A DNA stretch of 64,000 nt from Thalassobacillus cyri (GCF_900107755.1 NZ_FNQR01000014.1:1-64000), one strand, 5' to 3'. Shown: positions 37,434 through 46,221, counted from the first letter of the stretch. The notes: generated by a model not told the origin, from the letters alone. Translations and numbers: made by a program.

Positions 37434-38243
37434 TTATTCTAGCATGAACTGCCTGACAATTTCAGCAAAAAACTTCGGCTGTTCGACATGGACCGCGTGG
37501 CCCGCTTCCTTTACAACGTGGAGCTTTGCTTCTGGAAGCATTTTTTTCATCGCTTGATTGATAGCTGAAAATTTTTCATCCCAAGCTCCAACAATTAATT
37601 GGACAGGGATCGTCAGCGTGTAAAGCTCTTCCCAAAAGGAAGGCTGTGTCCCTGTTCCCATACCTCGGAGCGAAAGTGACAAACCATCCACAGTTTGGCT
37701 TAATCTTTCCTCACGAATGGCAGCCTGTATCTCCACTGGTAATAAACGTTGGGAGTCGAATAAGGGTATGGTTTCCCAAAAATCGATAAAGGCTTCGATG
37801 CCCTGCGCTTCCAATTTTGTGGCGAGGCTTTTGTCTTTTTGAGCCCTTTCCTGCCGTTCTTCAAGCGAACGCAGTCCTGGAGAAGCACTTTCCAATAACA
37901 GCTTGTCAACAAATTCGGGGTAAAAGCTTGCAAATGACAGTGCTGTTCTTCCTCCCATGGAATATCCCAACAAATGGATAGAAGAAAACTTTAGGTTTTC
38001 TTCGAATAATATTTTTAAATCTTTACAGACATTTTCCATAGACAATGTGCGTTGGTTATTATATTCTGTTCTGCCGTGCCCCGGTAAATCGATCGTAATC
38101 AATTGAATTGGTAACTCAGATAGAGCTCCGATTACTTTCGCCCAAGTCCGTGTACTACCTGTAAAGCCATGAAGCATAACAAGAGGGACACCTTCTCCAT
38201 TAACCTCCACCCAATAATCCGAACCATTGATTTGATAAAACAT
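37434..38243 (-). CDS. menH: SHCHC synthase (2-succinyl-6-hydroxy-2,4-cyclohexadiene-1-carboxylate synthase)
   Basis: The 269-residue alpha/beta hydrolase-fold lyase has the nucleophile elbow GYSMGGR (about residues 95-101), [14 protein letters not shown] and a late His in [11 protein letters not shown]. MenH removes pyruvate from SEPHCHC. It starts 4 nt after menD and precedes menB, the B. subtilis order (ytxM). Confidence 0.9.
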   Translation of the reverse strand: MFYQINGSDYWVEVNGEGVPLVMLHGFTGSTRTWAKVIGALSELPIQLITIDLPGHGRTEYNNQRTLSMENVCKDLKILFEENLKFSSIHLLGYSMGGRTALSFASFYPEFVDKLLLESASPGLRSLEERQERAQKDKSLATKLEAQGIEAFIDFWETIPLFDSQRLLPVEIQAAIREERLSQTVDGLSLSLRGMGTGTQPSFWEELYTLTIPVQLIVGAWDEKFSAINQAMKKMLPEAKLHVVKEAGHAVHVEQPKFFAEIVRQFMLE

Positions 38244-38247
38244 CCGA

Positions 38248-39993
38248 TCAATCCTCTAACTGTTTGATTATTGCCTCTTTGACACTTTCCCATTTAGCTC
38301 TGTGATAGGGAACGTTCTCATCACGTTTCGTTCGTACTTCCACGACCGATAAACCGTGTGTGGCATGGCTTTCTGCCAGGAAGTTGGTAAATTCTTCCCA
38401 AGAATCGGCTGAATAATAGGTACCTCCATATGCTTCGACAAACGGCTGAAATTCAATTCCAAGCGGTGTGCCGAAAAGCTCTTCGTAATGGTCAGGATGG
38501 TCTGCTTGAGGAAGATAAGAAAAGATACCACCGCCATCGTTATTTATTAGAACAACCGTAAGATTTAGCTGCTTCTGTTTGGCTATCAACAACCCATTCA
38601 TATCATGGAAAAAGGATAGGTCACCAATCAACAAAGTGACCGGTTTTCCATTAGCACCGGTACCTATTGCTGCAGAAACCACCCCATCAATTCCGTTAGC
38701 ACCACGGTTAGCCATAATGTCCACTTGTTTGGGAGTAGTCATGAAAAAGGTATCCACATCCCTGATGGGCATGCTATTTCCTACATAAAAAACCGAGTTA
38801 TCCGGAAGTACTTCTGAAAGCTTAACTACCGCATGGCCTTCATTCATACCTTCTTCTGGTGTTTCTGTAAGTAATAAATCCTTTGCTGTCTTATTCATTG
38901 ATTTCCATGTGTTGAGCCATTTCTCGTCGACAAATGGCTCTTCCACTCGGTCTCCTAATTGAAATGCAAACTTGGCAGGTTCCGCAAAAATAGTATGAAC
39001 CGCGACTCCTGCCGGTTCACGATACCCCGATTCCGGTTCGACAATAACATGGAATGGAGAATCTAAGGACCGGAGCCATTTCAAATAAGGTTTGGAGATA
39101 GGCATCGCACCAAACCGGATGATGAATTCAGGCTGTAATGTTTCCCGAATTTGCTCATCTTTTAGTATGGCGTCATATGTTTCAATAACCTGTTCTTTGT
39201 CATACTTGCCTGCTCTGAGCTGAGATAAAGGGTCCGCCAGTACAGGAGCTCCCGTTCGTTTCGCCAGAAAAGCAATTGCTTCGCCCAGATCAGTATCCAT
39301 TTGGGGACCGCAGACAATAATCCCTTGCTTATATCTCTGGAGAGTTTTCACAAGAAGTTCAAGGTCCTGCTCTTCTATTCTCCTGCTCCCAATGGTTATG
39401 GGGGTTCCATTATGATTGGTGGTTATATCCCATAAATTATCCAATGTAAAGTCAGGAATAAGAGGTTCCCTTAGAGGAATATTGAGATGGACCGGCCCAT
39501 GATTTCCCAGTAGCGCTTCCTGTACTGCACGTTTCGCAGTAGTATTAGCGTAACGGAGCATTCTTGGAGTTCCTTCTGGCAGCGATAGATCATGGAACCA
39601 CTTGACATATTCCCCATACATGTTCATTTGCCCAATCGCTTGCGGAGCGCCAACATCCCGAAGTTCATGAGGACGATCAGCTGTAAGGACAATCAAAGGG
39701 ACCCGGCTATAATGTGCCTCTACCACTGCTGGGTAATAATTGGCAGCAGCAGTACCGGAAGTGCAGATCAACGCGACAGGCCTTCTCTGCTCTTTGGCTA
39801 CTCCAAGGGCAAAGAAGGCTGCTGAACGTTCATCTAAATTGACCCAATGATTGATTGCTTTATATTCCGCACAGGTCATGGCAAGCGGGGTAGAGCGGGA
39901 GCCTGGGGAGATGACGACATCCCGGACTCCAGCCTGCTCTAATCCCTGTACAAATGTTGCCATATATCTGGTCAGTGTTTCTGTATGTTCCAT
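38248..39993 (-). CDS. menD: SEPHCHC synthase
   Basis: A 581-residue thiamine-diphosphate enzyme joining isochorismate and 2-oxoglutarate. N-terminal VISPGSRSTPLAM and CTSGTAAANYYPAV bind substrate and ThDP. The C-terminal ThDP/Mg motif is GDLSFFHDMNGLL...INNDGGGIFS (about residues 445-485). Its ATG shares a base with the menF stop (TAATGG) and GGAGGAG precedes it. Confidence 0.95.
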   Translation of the reverse strand: MEHTETLTRYMATFVQGLEQAGVRDVVISPGSRSTPLAMTCAEYKAINHWVNLDERSAAFFALGVAKEQRRPVALICTSGTAAANYYPAVVEAHYSRVPLIVLTADRPHELRDVGAPQAIGQMNMYGEYVKWFHDLSLPEGTPRMLRYANTTAKRAVQEALLGNHGPVHLNIPLREPLIPDFTLDNLWDITTNHNGTPITIGSRRIEEQDLELLVKTLQRYKQGIIVCGPQMDTDLGEAIAFLAKRTGAPVLADPLSQLRAGKYDKEQVIETYDAILKDEQIRETLQPEFIIRFGAMPISKPYLKWLRSLDSPFHVIVEPESGYREPAGVAVHTIFAEPAKFAFQLGDRVEEPFVDEKWLNTWKSMNKTAKDLLLTETPEEGMNEGHAVVKLSEVLPDNSVFYVGNSMPIRDVDTFFMTTPKQVDIMANRGANGIDGVVSAAIGTGANGKPVTLLIGDLSFFHDMNGLLIAKQKQLNLTVVLINNDGGGIFSYLPQADHPDHYEELFGTPLGIEFQPFVEAYGGTYYSADSWEEFTNFLAESHATHGLSVVEVRTKRDENVPYHRAKWESVKEAIIKQLED

Positions 39994-41384
39994 TATGCTC
40001 CTCCTAGTACGGCTAACATCGGTGTGAATTTAATGGCTGTTTCCTCATACTCCATTTCTGGATCGGAGTCTTTTACGATTCCACAACCAGAAAATAAGGA
40101 CGCTTTATTCTTATTAACCAATGCAGAACGGATCGCTACGGCGAACTCCCCATTCTGTTTGGAATCAAACCATCCTACAGGCCCCGCATACCACCCACGA
40201 TCAAGTGGTTCGAATTCCCGGATATAGGCTAAGGCTTCCTCTTGCGGAAGTCCCCCCAATGCCGGTGTCGGATGTAAACGAGCTACGACATCCAATAAGG
40301 TGTGCTCTTGTTTCAATTGTGCCCTTACAGGTGTATAAAGATGTTGAAGATTTTTTAACGGGTAAAGCACAGGCCTGTCAGGAATATCCACTTCCTCACT
40401 ACAGGCTACTATGGCATCCCGTATCATCCGGACGACAAACTGATGCTCCTCTAAGTTCTTTCCGTCTTCCAGAAGTTCCTGCCCTAACTTCACATCTTCA
40501 TCTGCTGTACCTCCACGGGGGATGGTACCGGCTAGACAAGTCGAAAGCAACTGTTGATTTTCCACTTTCACTAAACGCTCCGGAGTGGCACCGACAAATT
40601 GCGCACCCTCACTTTCGAAAGCGAAGATATAACTATTTGTCTGTGTATCATCTAAATGCTGGAGTACTTGGCTGATATCAACATTTTCATCGAACTTCAA
40701 ACGTATCTCCCTCGCCAGTACAACCTTATCCAGTACACCAGCTTCGATATCTTCGGTTGCCTTTTTAACCAGACGTTTCCACTCGTCCGGTTCTATTTCT
40801 TTTCGCTCCAGAATTTCCGGGGCAATAAACGTGTGGTTCCGCTTTTGCAGCAAAGCGGATTTCGCTTCTTCCCATTGAAACTTCAATTGTTCTTTATGGT
40901 CATCCGGATAAATCACAGCATTAATAGTAAAATAATGTTCATTTTCCACTATTGTCAGTAGATAGCTGGGGATTTCCAGCTGGTTGTTTCCAAACGAAGA
41001 CCACAACTCGGTATTTTCTTTGCGTGGGTCAAAACTGAATCCACCCATCGCAACTGGTCCGGTTCCTTTTTGTTCATGGCGATCGAATCGGTAAGCATGC
41101 TCCATCAATTGTTTCCATTGATCCTGAATGTTCTGGAAACGATCGTCTTTTGCTGAGGACAAACGTATAGCTGCACCGACGCCTGCCATGACAACGTCTT
41201 CGTCTGCACTTTTCCAAAACAGACGAGGCTCGTTCATCACGGCAGCACCCGCATGAAAGACAAACGGGTCAATTGGTTTTATATGCTCAACGATACTGAC
41301 CAGCTGTTTCTGATTGGTCTGTACCGCTTTATTTAATGCTTGATCTATGACTTCATCCAGCGTAGCTGCTTCTGTATGAATCAT
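39993..41384 (-). CDS. menF: Isochorismate synthase
   Basis: The 463-residue chorismate-utilising enzyme is the entry to menaquinone synthesis. The conserved C-terminal core contains KVVLAREIRL, LAGTIPRGGT, HPTPALGGLPQEEAL and YAGPVGW. GGGGGAG lies before the ATG. It is the first gene of menF-D-H-B-E-C and diverges from menA. Confidence 0.93.
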   Translation of the reverse strand: MIHTEAATLDEVIDQALNKAVQTNQKQLVSIVEHIKPIDPFVFHAGAAVMNEPRLFWKSADEDVVMAGVGAAIRLSSAKDDRFQNIQDQWKQLMEHAYRFDRHEQKGTGPVAMGGFSFDPRKENTELWSSFGNNQLEIPSYLLTIVENEHYFTINAVIYPDDHKEQLKFQWEEAKSALLQKRNHTFIAPEILERKEIEPDEWKRLVKKATEDIEAGVLDKVVLAREIRLKFDENVDISQVLQHLDDTQTNSYIFAFESEGAQFVGATPERLVKVENQQLLSTCLAGTIPRGGTADEDVKLGQELLEDGKNLEEHQFVVRMIRDAIVACSEEVDIPDRPVLYPLKNLQHLYTPVRAQLKQEHTLLDVVARLHPTPALGGLPQEEALAYIREFEPLDRGWYAGPVGWFDSKQNGEFAVAIRSALVNKNKASLFSGCGIVKDSDPEMEYEETAIKFTPMLAVLGGA

Positions 41385-41577
41385 AAGTCTCCCCCCTGTG
41401 TACCAGGAATGATAGTCTTGTAAAAGTCCACAAAACTAGTAGCTTTAAAAGTCACACTATTTTTAAAATCAAGGGTGACGTACTTCTATCCTGTTTTTCG
41501 CTTCCTTTTCTATTTTATTCTCTTTTCCTCTCGGACTCAAGGAATCCTTACTTGTATCCAATACTTTCTTACATAGA

Positions 41578-41606
41578 TTGACACTTTCTGACTGATTCCA
41601 TAAACT
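41578..41606 (+). promoter_or_regulatory. menA promoter
   Basis: TTGACA (41578-41583), a 17-bp spacer and TAAACT (41601-41606) lie about 50 bp before the menA start. The 270-bp divergent gap to menF holds no gene. Confidence 0.65.
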
Positions 41607-41655
41607 TAAGAATGATAATGATATTTTGATAGTATTCAATAAGGAGAGAACAAAC

Positions 41656-42597
41656 ATGAATCCGGTTCAAAACCAAGATATAAAAGTTTCCCTGAATGAA
41701 AAGGAAGGGTTTCAAGTATGGTGGAGACTGCTTCGTCCACACACACTGACCGCTGCTTTCGTTCCTGTATTCATCGGTACGATGCTGGCAGCGCTTGATG
41801 GTGGCTTCCATGCGCGGTTATTCCTGGCCATGCTCATGGCTTCAATTTTAATACAAGCCGCTACCAATATGTTCAACGAATATTACGATTATGCTAGAGG
41901 GCTCGATAATGAAAATTCTGTCGGTATCGGGGGAACAATTGTCAGAGATGGGATATCACCAAAAACCGTCTTGACTCTGGCCCTGACATTCTTCGGGCTG
42001 GCCATCCTGCTCGGTATTTATATATCAGCCGCTTCCAGTTGGTGGATAGCAGTAATTGGAACTGTATCGATGTTGTTCGGTTATTTATATACCGGCGGGC
42101 CTTACCCCATTGCTTATACCCCGTTTGGTGAATTGGCAGCAGGCTTTTTCATGGGCACAATTATCATCGGAATCAGCTACTTCATCCAGACCCTCTCTAT
42201 CCATGGGGGAGTCATTTGGGTTTCAGTACCTGTCGCTATTTTTGTCGGAGCTATCTTGCTTGCTAATAATATCCGGGATTTAGAGGGGGATAAAGAAAAC
42301 GGCCGAAAGACGATTGCTATTCTTTTAGGCAAACAAGGAGCAATCCGTTTTCTGGCAGTTTTATTCGGCATAGCTTACCTGTTAACCTTGATTTATATAG
42401 TGATCGGTCTACTGCCGGTGTGGAGTATCATCGCACTCTTAAGCGTAAAGAAAGCGAAAGAAGCTGTAAAAGGCTTTATCGGCAAGACACTACCAATCGA
42501 AATGATGCCGGCCATGAAGGCCACTGCCCAAACCAATACCATCTATGGCTTCTTATTAGGCGTATCTTTGTTACTACAATTATATTTACCTTTATAA
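41656..42597 (+). CDS. menA: 1,4-Dihydroxy-2-naphthoate polyprenyltransferase
   Basis: The 313-residue UbiA-family membrane enzyme attaches the isoprenoid tail to DHNA. The first Asp-rich motif is NMFNEYYDYARGLDNE (about residues 75-90), and the second is NNIRDLEGDKENGRKT (about 208-223). About eight or nine helices follow the family pattern. The start is the ATG after AAGGAGAGAACAAAC. In B. subtilis menA is not linked to the other men genes, so its place here is a notable arrangement. Confidence 0.95.
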   Translation: MNPVQNQDIKVSLNEKEGFQVWWRLLRPHTLTAAFVPVFIGTMLAALDGGFHARLFLAMLMASILIQAATNMFNEYYDYARGLDNENSVGIGGTIVRDGISPKTVLTLALTFFGLAILLGIYISAASSWWIAVIGTVSMLFGYLYTGGPYPIAYTPFGELAAGFFMGTIIIGISYFIQTLSIHGGVIWVSVPVAIFVGAILLANNIRDLEGDKENGRKTIAILLGKQGAIRFLAVLFGIAYLLTLIYIVIGLLPVWSIIALLSVKKAKEAVKGFIGKTLPIEMMPAMKATAQTNTIYGFLLGVSLLLQLYLPL

Positions 42598-42601
42598 CCA
42601 C

Positions 42602-42630
42602 AAGCGGCAAATAATATCTGCCGCTTCTTT
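42602..42630 (+). terminator. menA terminator
   Basis: AAGCGGCA-N(9)-TGCCGCTT followed by TCTTTTT on the plus strand. Confidence 0.85.
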
Positions 42631-42691
42631 TTACATCCTGTGATGTTTTATTGAAGACGGAGCGGGAAATACTTACAAAGGAATGAATCTA

Positions 42692-43078
42692 ATGGAATTA
42701 CAATTCGACAATACCATGATGGAAGCATTAGGAATGGAAGTAAAAGTACTAGAAAAGGAAAAGGTAGTTATGACCATGCCTGTCGACGGAGCCACACACC
42801 AGCCTTTAGGCTTCCTCCATGGAGGGGCAAGTGTAGCTCTTGCTGAATCGGCAGCAAGTATTGGTGCTTTCCACAATATCAATCCAGAAACACACCGTGT
42901 ATTCGGGGTTGAAATCAATGCCAACCACATTAAAAGTAAGCGGGATGGTATGGTGACAGCCACTGCCGTTCCATTCCATATCGGAAGGAACACAATGGTT
43001 TGGGAAATAAAAATTACAGATGAAGCGGAAAACTTAATTTCCATTTCCCGCTGTACGATTGGGGTAGTACCCCTGTAA
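42692..43078 (+). CDS. menI: Hotdog-fold thioesterase, likely DHNA-CoA thioesterase
   Basis: A 128-residue 4-hydroxybenzoyl-CoA thioesterase-like protein. The active-site helix block is GFLHGGASVALAESAAS (about residues 45-61), with the catalytic Glu in ALAES, and HRVFGVEINANHIKSKRDG follows. B. subtilis YuxO (MenI-type) hydrolyses DHNA-CoA; location next to menA supports that job here. I prefer the ATG at 42692 because AAAGGA lies 9 nt upstream; the ATG at 42683 is too close. The symbol is inferred. Confidence 0.82.
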   Translation: MELQFDNTMMEALGMEVKVLEKEKVVMTMPVDGATHQPLGFLHGGASVALAESAASIGAFHNINPETHRVFGVEINANHIKSKRDGMVTATAVPFHIGRNTMVWEIKITDEAENLISISRCTIGVVPL

Positions 43079-43108
43079 CCAATTCGCTACTCGAAAGGAG
43101 ACTAAGGT

Positions 43109-43486
43109 ATGCTAAGTGATAAACAAGTCCAGGAGTTTAAAGAAAAATTATTGGGAATGAAACAAGAAGCGGAAAAAGACTTAGAGAAATATAGTGATTC
43201 TATGTCTGACCAAGAATCTTCCAGCGAAACACATCAGGAAATATCCGACATACCTGATCACCCCGGAGACCATGGAACTGAACAATTCGAACGTGCGAAA
43301 GATCAGACATTTTATGAAATAGCCAGAGAACGGTTAATGGAAATCGAGGATGCATTAAAACGGATTGAAGAAGGAAGTTATGGACGCAGTGAAAAATCAG
43401 GAGAACCGATTCCTGTTGAACGTTTAGAAATCGAACCTACTGCGCGTTTTACAGTGGAAGAAAGCAAGGAAATCGAAGGACGGTAA
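43109..43486 (+). CDS. yteA: YteA-like TraR/DksA-family protein lacking the zinc cysteines
   Basis: A 125-residue acidic protein with an N-terminal helical hairpin (about residues 5-85) and a DksA-type C-terminus. The segment EEGSYGRSEKSGEPIPVERL aligns with the C4 zinc finger, but the cysteines are replaced by Arg/Ser and Ser, so no zinc site can form. DHPGDHGTEQFERAKDQ is the YteA-family central motif. Members are stress- or sporulation-linked in Bacillus; the function is unclear. The start follows AAAGGAGACTAAGGT. Confidence 0.82.
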   Translation: MLSDKQVQEFKEKLLGMKQEAEKDLEKYSDSMSDQESSSETHQEISDIPDHPGDHGTEQFERAKDQTFYEIARERLMEIEDALKRIEEGSYGRSEKSGEPIPVERLEIEPTARFTVEESKEIEGR

Positions 43487-43504
43487 TTCACCGTCCTTTT
43501 TTTT
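43476..43504 (+). terminator. yteA-like gene terminator
   Basis: AAGGACGGT-aattc-ACCGTCCTT followed by a T tract; the stop codon is in the loop. Confidence 0.85.
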
Positions 43505-43518
43505 AAGGAGAGAGTGCT

Positions 43519-44013
43519 ATCCAAAAACTGTTGAGAGCCTCGCTTAGTTTTATTTTGATATATGCAGTTTTTTCATTAGCAGGGTTTCTCTTCCCTGTTG
43601 ACCGACCGTGGTACAACTCCCTGGCCAAACCAGTCTGGACACCAGATGGAAGCACTATCGGCATAGTTTGGGGATTACTTTACGGACTTATTTCCTTTTC
43701 TGTAACATATGCCGGATTAAAGCACGGCTTTAAACAGCTTGGAATAACATTCTGGTCTATCTTCTTGTTCAATTATCTTACAAACCAGCTGTTCAGCTAT
43801 TTGCAATTTGAGCTGAAAGACCTGCTGCTTGCAGCTTTTGACAATACATTGGTAGCATTAAGCAGTTTAATATTGATTATCTTTTTGACCAAATGGGAAA
43901 AAATCAGTGGATTGTTGCTTATCCCTTACCTACTTTGGAGTTTGTTCGCCACCTTTTTGGCATTTTCTATTTATCTAATGAATCCTGGACAAACAACTTT
44001 GCCCTGGTTCTAA
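43519..44013 (+). CDS. tspO: TspO/MBR tryptophan-rich sensory protein with non-canonical start
   Basis: A five-helix membrane protein of about 164 residues. The family blocks are FPVDRPWYNSLAKPVWTP (about residues 25-42) and GLLYGLISFS. AAGGAGA is the ribosome site at 43505-43511. The only codon at the right distance that gives the family N-terminus (x-QKLLRASLSF) is ATC at 43519. A TTG at 43531 and CTG at 43528 are other options but are 16 or more nt from that site. TspO proteins bind porphyrins and are linked to tetrapyrrole and stress biology. Product assignment is firm; the start is not. Confidence 0.88.
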   Translation: MQKLLRASLSFILIYAVFSLAGFLFPVDRPWYNSLAKPVWTPDGSTIGIVWGLLYGLISFSVTYAGLKHGFKQLGITFWSIFLFNYLTNQLFSYLQFELKDLLLAAFDNTLVALSSLILIIFLTKWEKISGLLLIPYLLWSLFATFLAFSIYLMNPGQTTLPWF

Positions 44014-44015
44014 AA

Positions 44016-44046
44016 AAGCCTTGCCTGAAGTATTCAGGCAAGGCTT
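44016..44046. terminator. Bidirectional terminator (tspO / ribU)
   Basis: AAGCCTTGCCTGAA and TTCAGGCAAGGCTT form a perfect 14-bp stem with a 3-nt loop. Confidence 0.85.
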
Positions 44047-44053
44047 ATCTTAT

Positions 44054-44644
44054 TTATGTGATAGTGATTCTTTTTTGTGCAATCCACAGCTTCATTTTCA
44101 TGAATAACGGGACAAACAGGGCAGCAATCACTATTCCTTTCAACGCATTGAAAGGCAAGATACCGGCTATTACAGTTACCCATTTCACTTGAGCGCTCAT
44201 CGTCTCCCAGCCCATAAACCAACTGTAAGCCGGTAAGATCAAAAAGTAATTCAATACGCCCATACCGATTGCCATAATGGCGGTACCGGTGAATAGACCG
44301 GAAACTAAACTTTTTGTAGTTTTAAATTTATGGTAAAGCATGGCAGCTGGAACGACAAACATAATTCCAGCAGCAAAGTTTGCTGCAATGCCGATCGGAT
44401 CAGCCGCTCCTGTATAAACGAGATAGAGAAGGTTTTTCAGCCCTTCCACTATGATTCCTGCAACTGGAGTGAAAATCAACCCAGCAATCAATGCTGGAAT
44501 GTCACTGAAATCCACCTTCAAATATTGTGGCAGCAGTGGCAATGGGAAATTCAAAAACATCAAAATCATAGAAATGGTACCCAACAACGATAAAACAATA
44601 AGCTTAACTAGACTGGATGATTGCGGCTTTCTTTTTTGCATCAT
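44054..44644 (-). CDS. ribU: Riboflavin ECF transporter S component
   Basis: The 196-residue protein has about six helices. The N-terminal phrase LLGTISMILMFLNFPLPLLP and YLKVDFSDIPALIAGLIFTP match RibU, the riboflavin-binding S subunit that works with the shared EcfA-A'-T module (not in this window). The last helix pair ends in a basic tail. An FMN riboswitch directly upstream confirms the substrate. Confidence 0.95.
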   Translation of the reverse strand: MMQKRKPQSSSLVKLIVLSLLGTISMILMFLNFPLPLLPQYLKVDFSDIPALIAGLIFTPVAGIIVEGLKNLLYLVYTGAADPIGIAANFAAGIMFVVPAAMLYHKFKTTKSLVSGLFTGTAIMAIGMGVLNYFLILPAYSWFMGWETMSAQVKWVTVIAGILPFNALKGIVIAALFVPLFMKMKLWIAQKRITIT

Positions 44645-44761
44645 CTTATTCCTCCTTCATCTTTTCACACGATTCACATCCCAGATGAAGGTAAGCGCGT
44701 TCCCTATGAATTCATCAGACTCTGTTCAACTTTTCACTATCTTCTATAGTTTAATAGAGCC

Positions 44762-45049
44762 AAAAACCAAAACACTCCAGCGCACACATAGGGGGCACTG
44801 GAGTGTAAAAATTCATCGGAAACAAAAGGTATGAATTCATACCTTTTTGCTCAACATCTTCTCCCATCCAGACTGTCACTGTCGGTCCCGGAGTTGCACC
44901 AGGTCCACCGCTCGGCAAAGCCTCACGGGTCACGGACTGAGAATGCGGGCTGCATTCATCACCGCCGGTCGGGAATTTCACCCTGCCCCGAAGATGGAAT
45001 CGTTATGATAGTATATTTTCATTTTATGTAAAATGCGATGAAATGGCAA
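44762..45049 (-). promoter_or_regulatory. FMN riboswitch (RFN element) with promoter and terminator
   Basis: The promoter TTGCCA (45044-45049), 17 bp, TAAAAT (45021-45026) precedes the RFN aptamer at 44856-44996. Landmarks are TCTTCGGGGCAGGGTGAAAT, TCCCGACCGGCGGTG, CAGCCCGC, AGTCCGTGACCCG, GGTGCAACTCCGGGACCGAC and GTCTGGATGGGAGAAGA. Below it lie a self-complementary AAAAGGTATGAATTCATACC segment (about 44825-44848) and a terminator (ACACTCCAG / CTGGAGTGT, 44772-44806). FMN should turn ribU off. Confidence 0.96.
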
Positions 45050-45103
45050 GTTTGTAGGCTTAAATTAGATAGCTTTAGGTTCTTTTAGGATTAAAAAGGA
45101 GGC

Positions 45104-45137
45104 TTGTTGCCGAATTTGGGCAATAATTCGGCAACAA
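45104..45137. terminator. Perfect hairpin at the core/accessory boundary
   Basis: TTGTTGCCGAAT and ATTCGGCAACAA form a perfect 12-bp stem with a 10-nt loop and A/T flanks. No confident gene ends here. The stretch 45138-45549 is A/T-rich spacer without a gene I can support. Confidence 0.6.
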
Positions 45138-45549
45138 AAAACCAACAACTAAGAAGGCTGATGGAGTGCATATGAAGAAACAGGATGTGAATTGTTACAA
45201 ATAAAAATGGGGCTAAACAAAGATATATATGGTAATAACAAGTAGCAAATCTATGTTTCTCTTTAATACGATGTTCCCAGGCAATACCATATCCGGCTTG
45301 CAGTATAGGGGCCATTAATGTAATAGGGATTATTCTTTATACATCATGCCGCCCATAGGTTCGCTAAGATAAATAGTGAGAAATAATGTTCATTTTATAG
45401 TAAATTATAAGTTGAACAAGGCTTATCTCCTTTATCAAGAATATAAGGATATAATCAAAAGTGAGAAAAAGTATGCCAAAAAGTATGTCATTTCTTGCTA
45501 GCTAGATGTTTCACTTTTAGCCAAAATAAAAAAGTCCTATTAGTTACTT

Positions 45550-45885
45550 TTACATTGTCAATCCCGGAATACTTAAACCAAAGAAACTTGCAATCGTCAT
45601 TAAAGATGATACATTTGATATTAAAGGTTGAAGTTTAGAAAGACATTTTTCCACCTTAGAATGATCATTTTTCTCAATGTTCTTTACTAAGGATTCATAA
45701 TAAATTTCTGCTTCATCTTTTGAGTCAGCGTTATCTATACTTTTTAGATCTTTAGAAATGTCATTCAGTGCAGTTCTAATTTCAGAGTGTTCTTCAATTT
45801 TTATTTGCTTGACGTTATCTCCACCAATATTAGTATTGTCTCCAAATGTTGCTCCCTTAAATCCCTTAAAAGAATTTTTTGACAT
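45550..45885 (-). CDS. Small protein with GDNTNIGGDN N-terminal motif, function unknown
   Basis: A 111-residue protein. The N-terminus is Gly/Asn/Phe-rich (FKGFKGATFGDNTNIGGDNV), then a charged helical stretch (IRTALNDISKDLKSIDN, ESLVKNIEKNDHSKVE), and a hydrophobic C-terminal end (VSSLMTIASFFGLSIPG) that could insert in or associate with a membrane. GAGGGGAATAACAGT gives a good ribosome site. The layout recalls small regulatory partners of conflict or phage-defence proteins, where a G-D-N-N patch precedes a helical bundle and an amphipathic tail, but no effector lies beside it. I do not assign a function. Confidence 0.65.
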   Translation of the reverse strand: MSKNSFKGFKGATFGDNTNIGGDNVKQIKIEEHSEIRTALNDISKDLKSIDNADSKDEAEIYYESLVKNIEKNDHSKVEKCLSKLQPLISNVSSLMTIASFFGLSIPGLTM

Positions 45886-45921
45886 ACTGTTATTCCCCTC
45901 ATTATTATATTGAACTTGCTA

Positions 45922-46068
45922 ATGGATAAATACGGAATTGAAGACGCTGCTTTTTTTGATATAGACAAGTGGAGATCCATGGGGCCAGAGCAAATCCGAG
46001 AATTGGAAAGTTATTTTCAATACCTAGTCCAAAAGTCTACGGAACTTGAAGATAAGGATAATAAATAA
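45922..46068 (+). CDS. 48-residue ORF, possible C-terminal remnant of an HTH regulator
   Basis: The ORF encodes DKYGIEDAAFFDIDKWRSMG, then a helix EQIRELESYFQYLVQK. No ribosome site precedes the ATG, and the frame remains open for another 13 codons upstream. The helix pattern resembles the end of XRE-type regulators, but this is weak. A 21-bp perfect terminator follows 36 nt later, suggesting that a gene ended here. It diverges from the 111-residue gene by 36 bp. Confidence 0.4.
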   Translation: MDKYGIEDAAFFDIDKWRSMGPEQIRELESYFQYLVQKSTELEDKDNK

Positions 46069-46104
46069 ATACTTTGTATACATAAACATGACAGGAGTAT
46101 ATAA

Positions 46105-46152
46105 ACAAAAGACAGAGCACTTTCAATTATATGAAAGTGCTCTGTCTTTTGT
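46105..46152. terminator. Perfect 21-bp bidirectional hairpin
   Basis: ACAAAAGACAGAGCACTTTCA pairs without mismatch to its complement at 46132-46152 across a 6-nt loop. A and T tracts on the two sides allow termination in both directions. Confidence 0.8.
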
Positions 46153-46186
46153 TTAATTTTGTTGAGAATTGCTTTACTCCAGAAAA

Positions 46187-46221
46187 GCGACCGTTTATGG
46201 AATACTTGGTTTCAAGATAAT
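46187..46221. repeat. Degenerate copy of the short interspersed repeat
   Basis: GCGACCGTTTATGGAATACT followed by TGGTTTCAAGATAA matches the left arm of the short repeat described at 53557-53630. Confidence 0.5.

Noticed and set aside
41610-41640. Fur-like sequence before menA (GATAATGATATTTTGAT)
   Set aside because: Only one half matches the 7-1-7 pattern and menA is not an iron-regulated gene.
44831-45031. Plus-strand frame across the FMN riboswitch
   Set aside because: The sequence is fully explained as a riboswitch on the other strand.
45091-45315. 74-codon hydrophobic minus-strand frame
   Set aside because: The frame includes a complete terminator-like hairpin near its end, lacks a ribosome site and matches no family I know.
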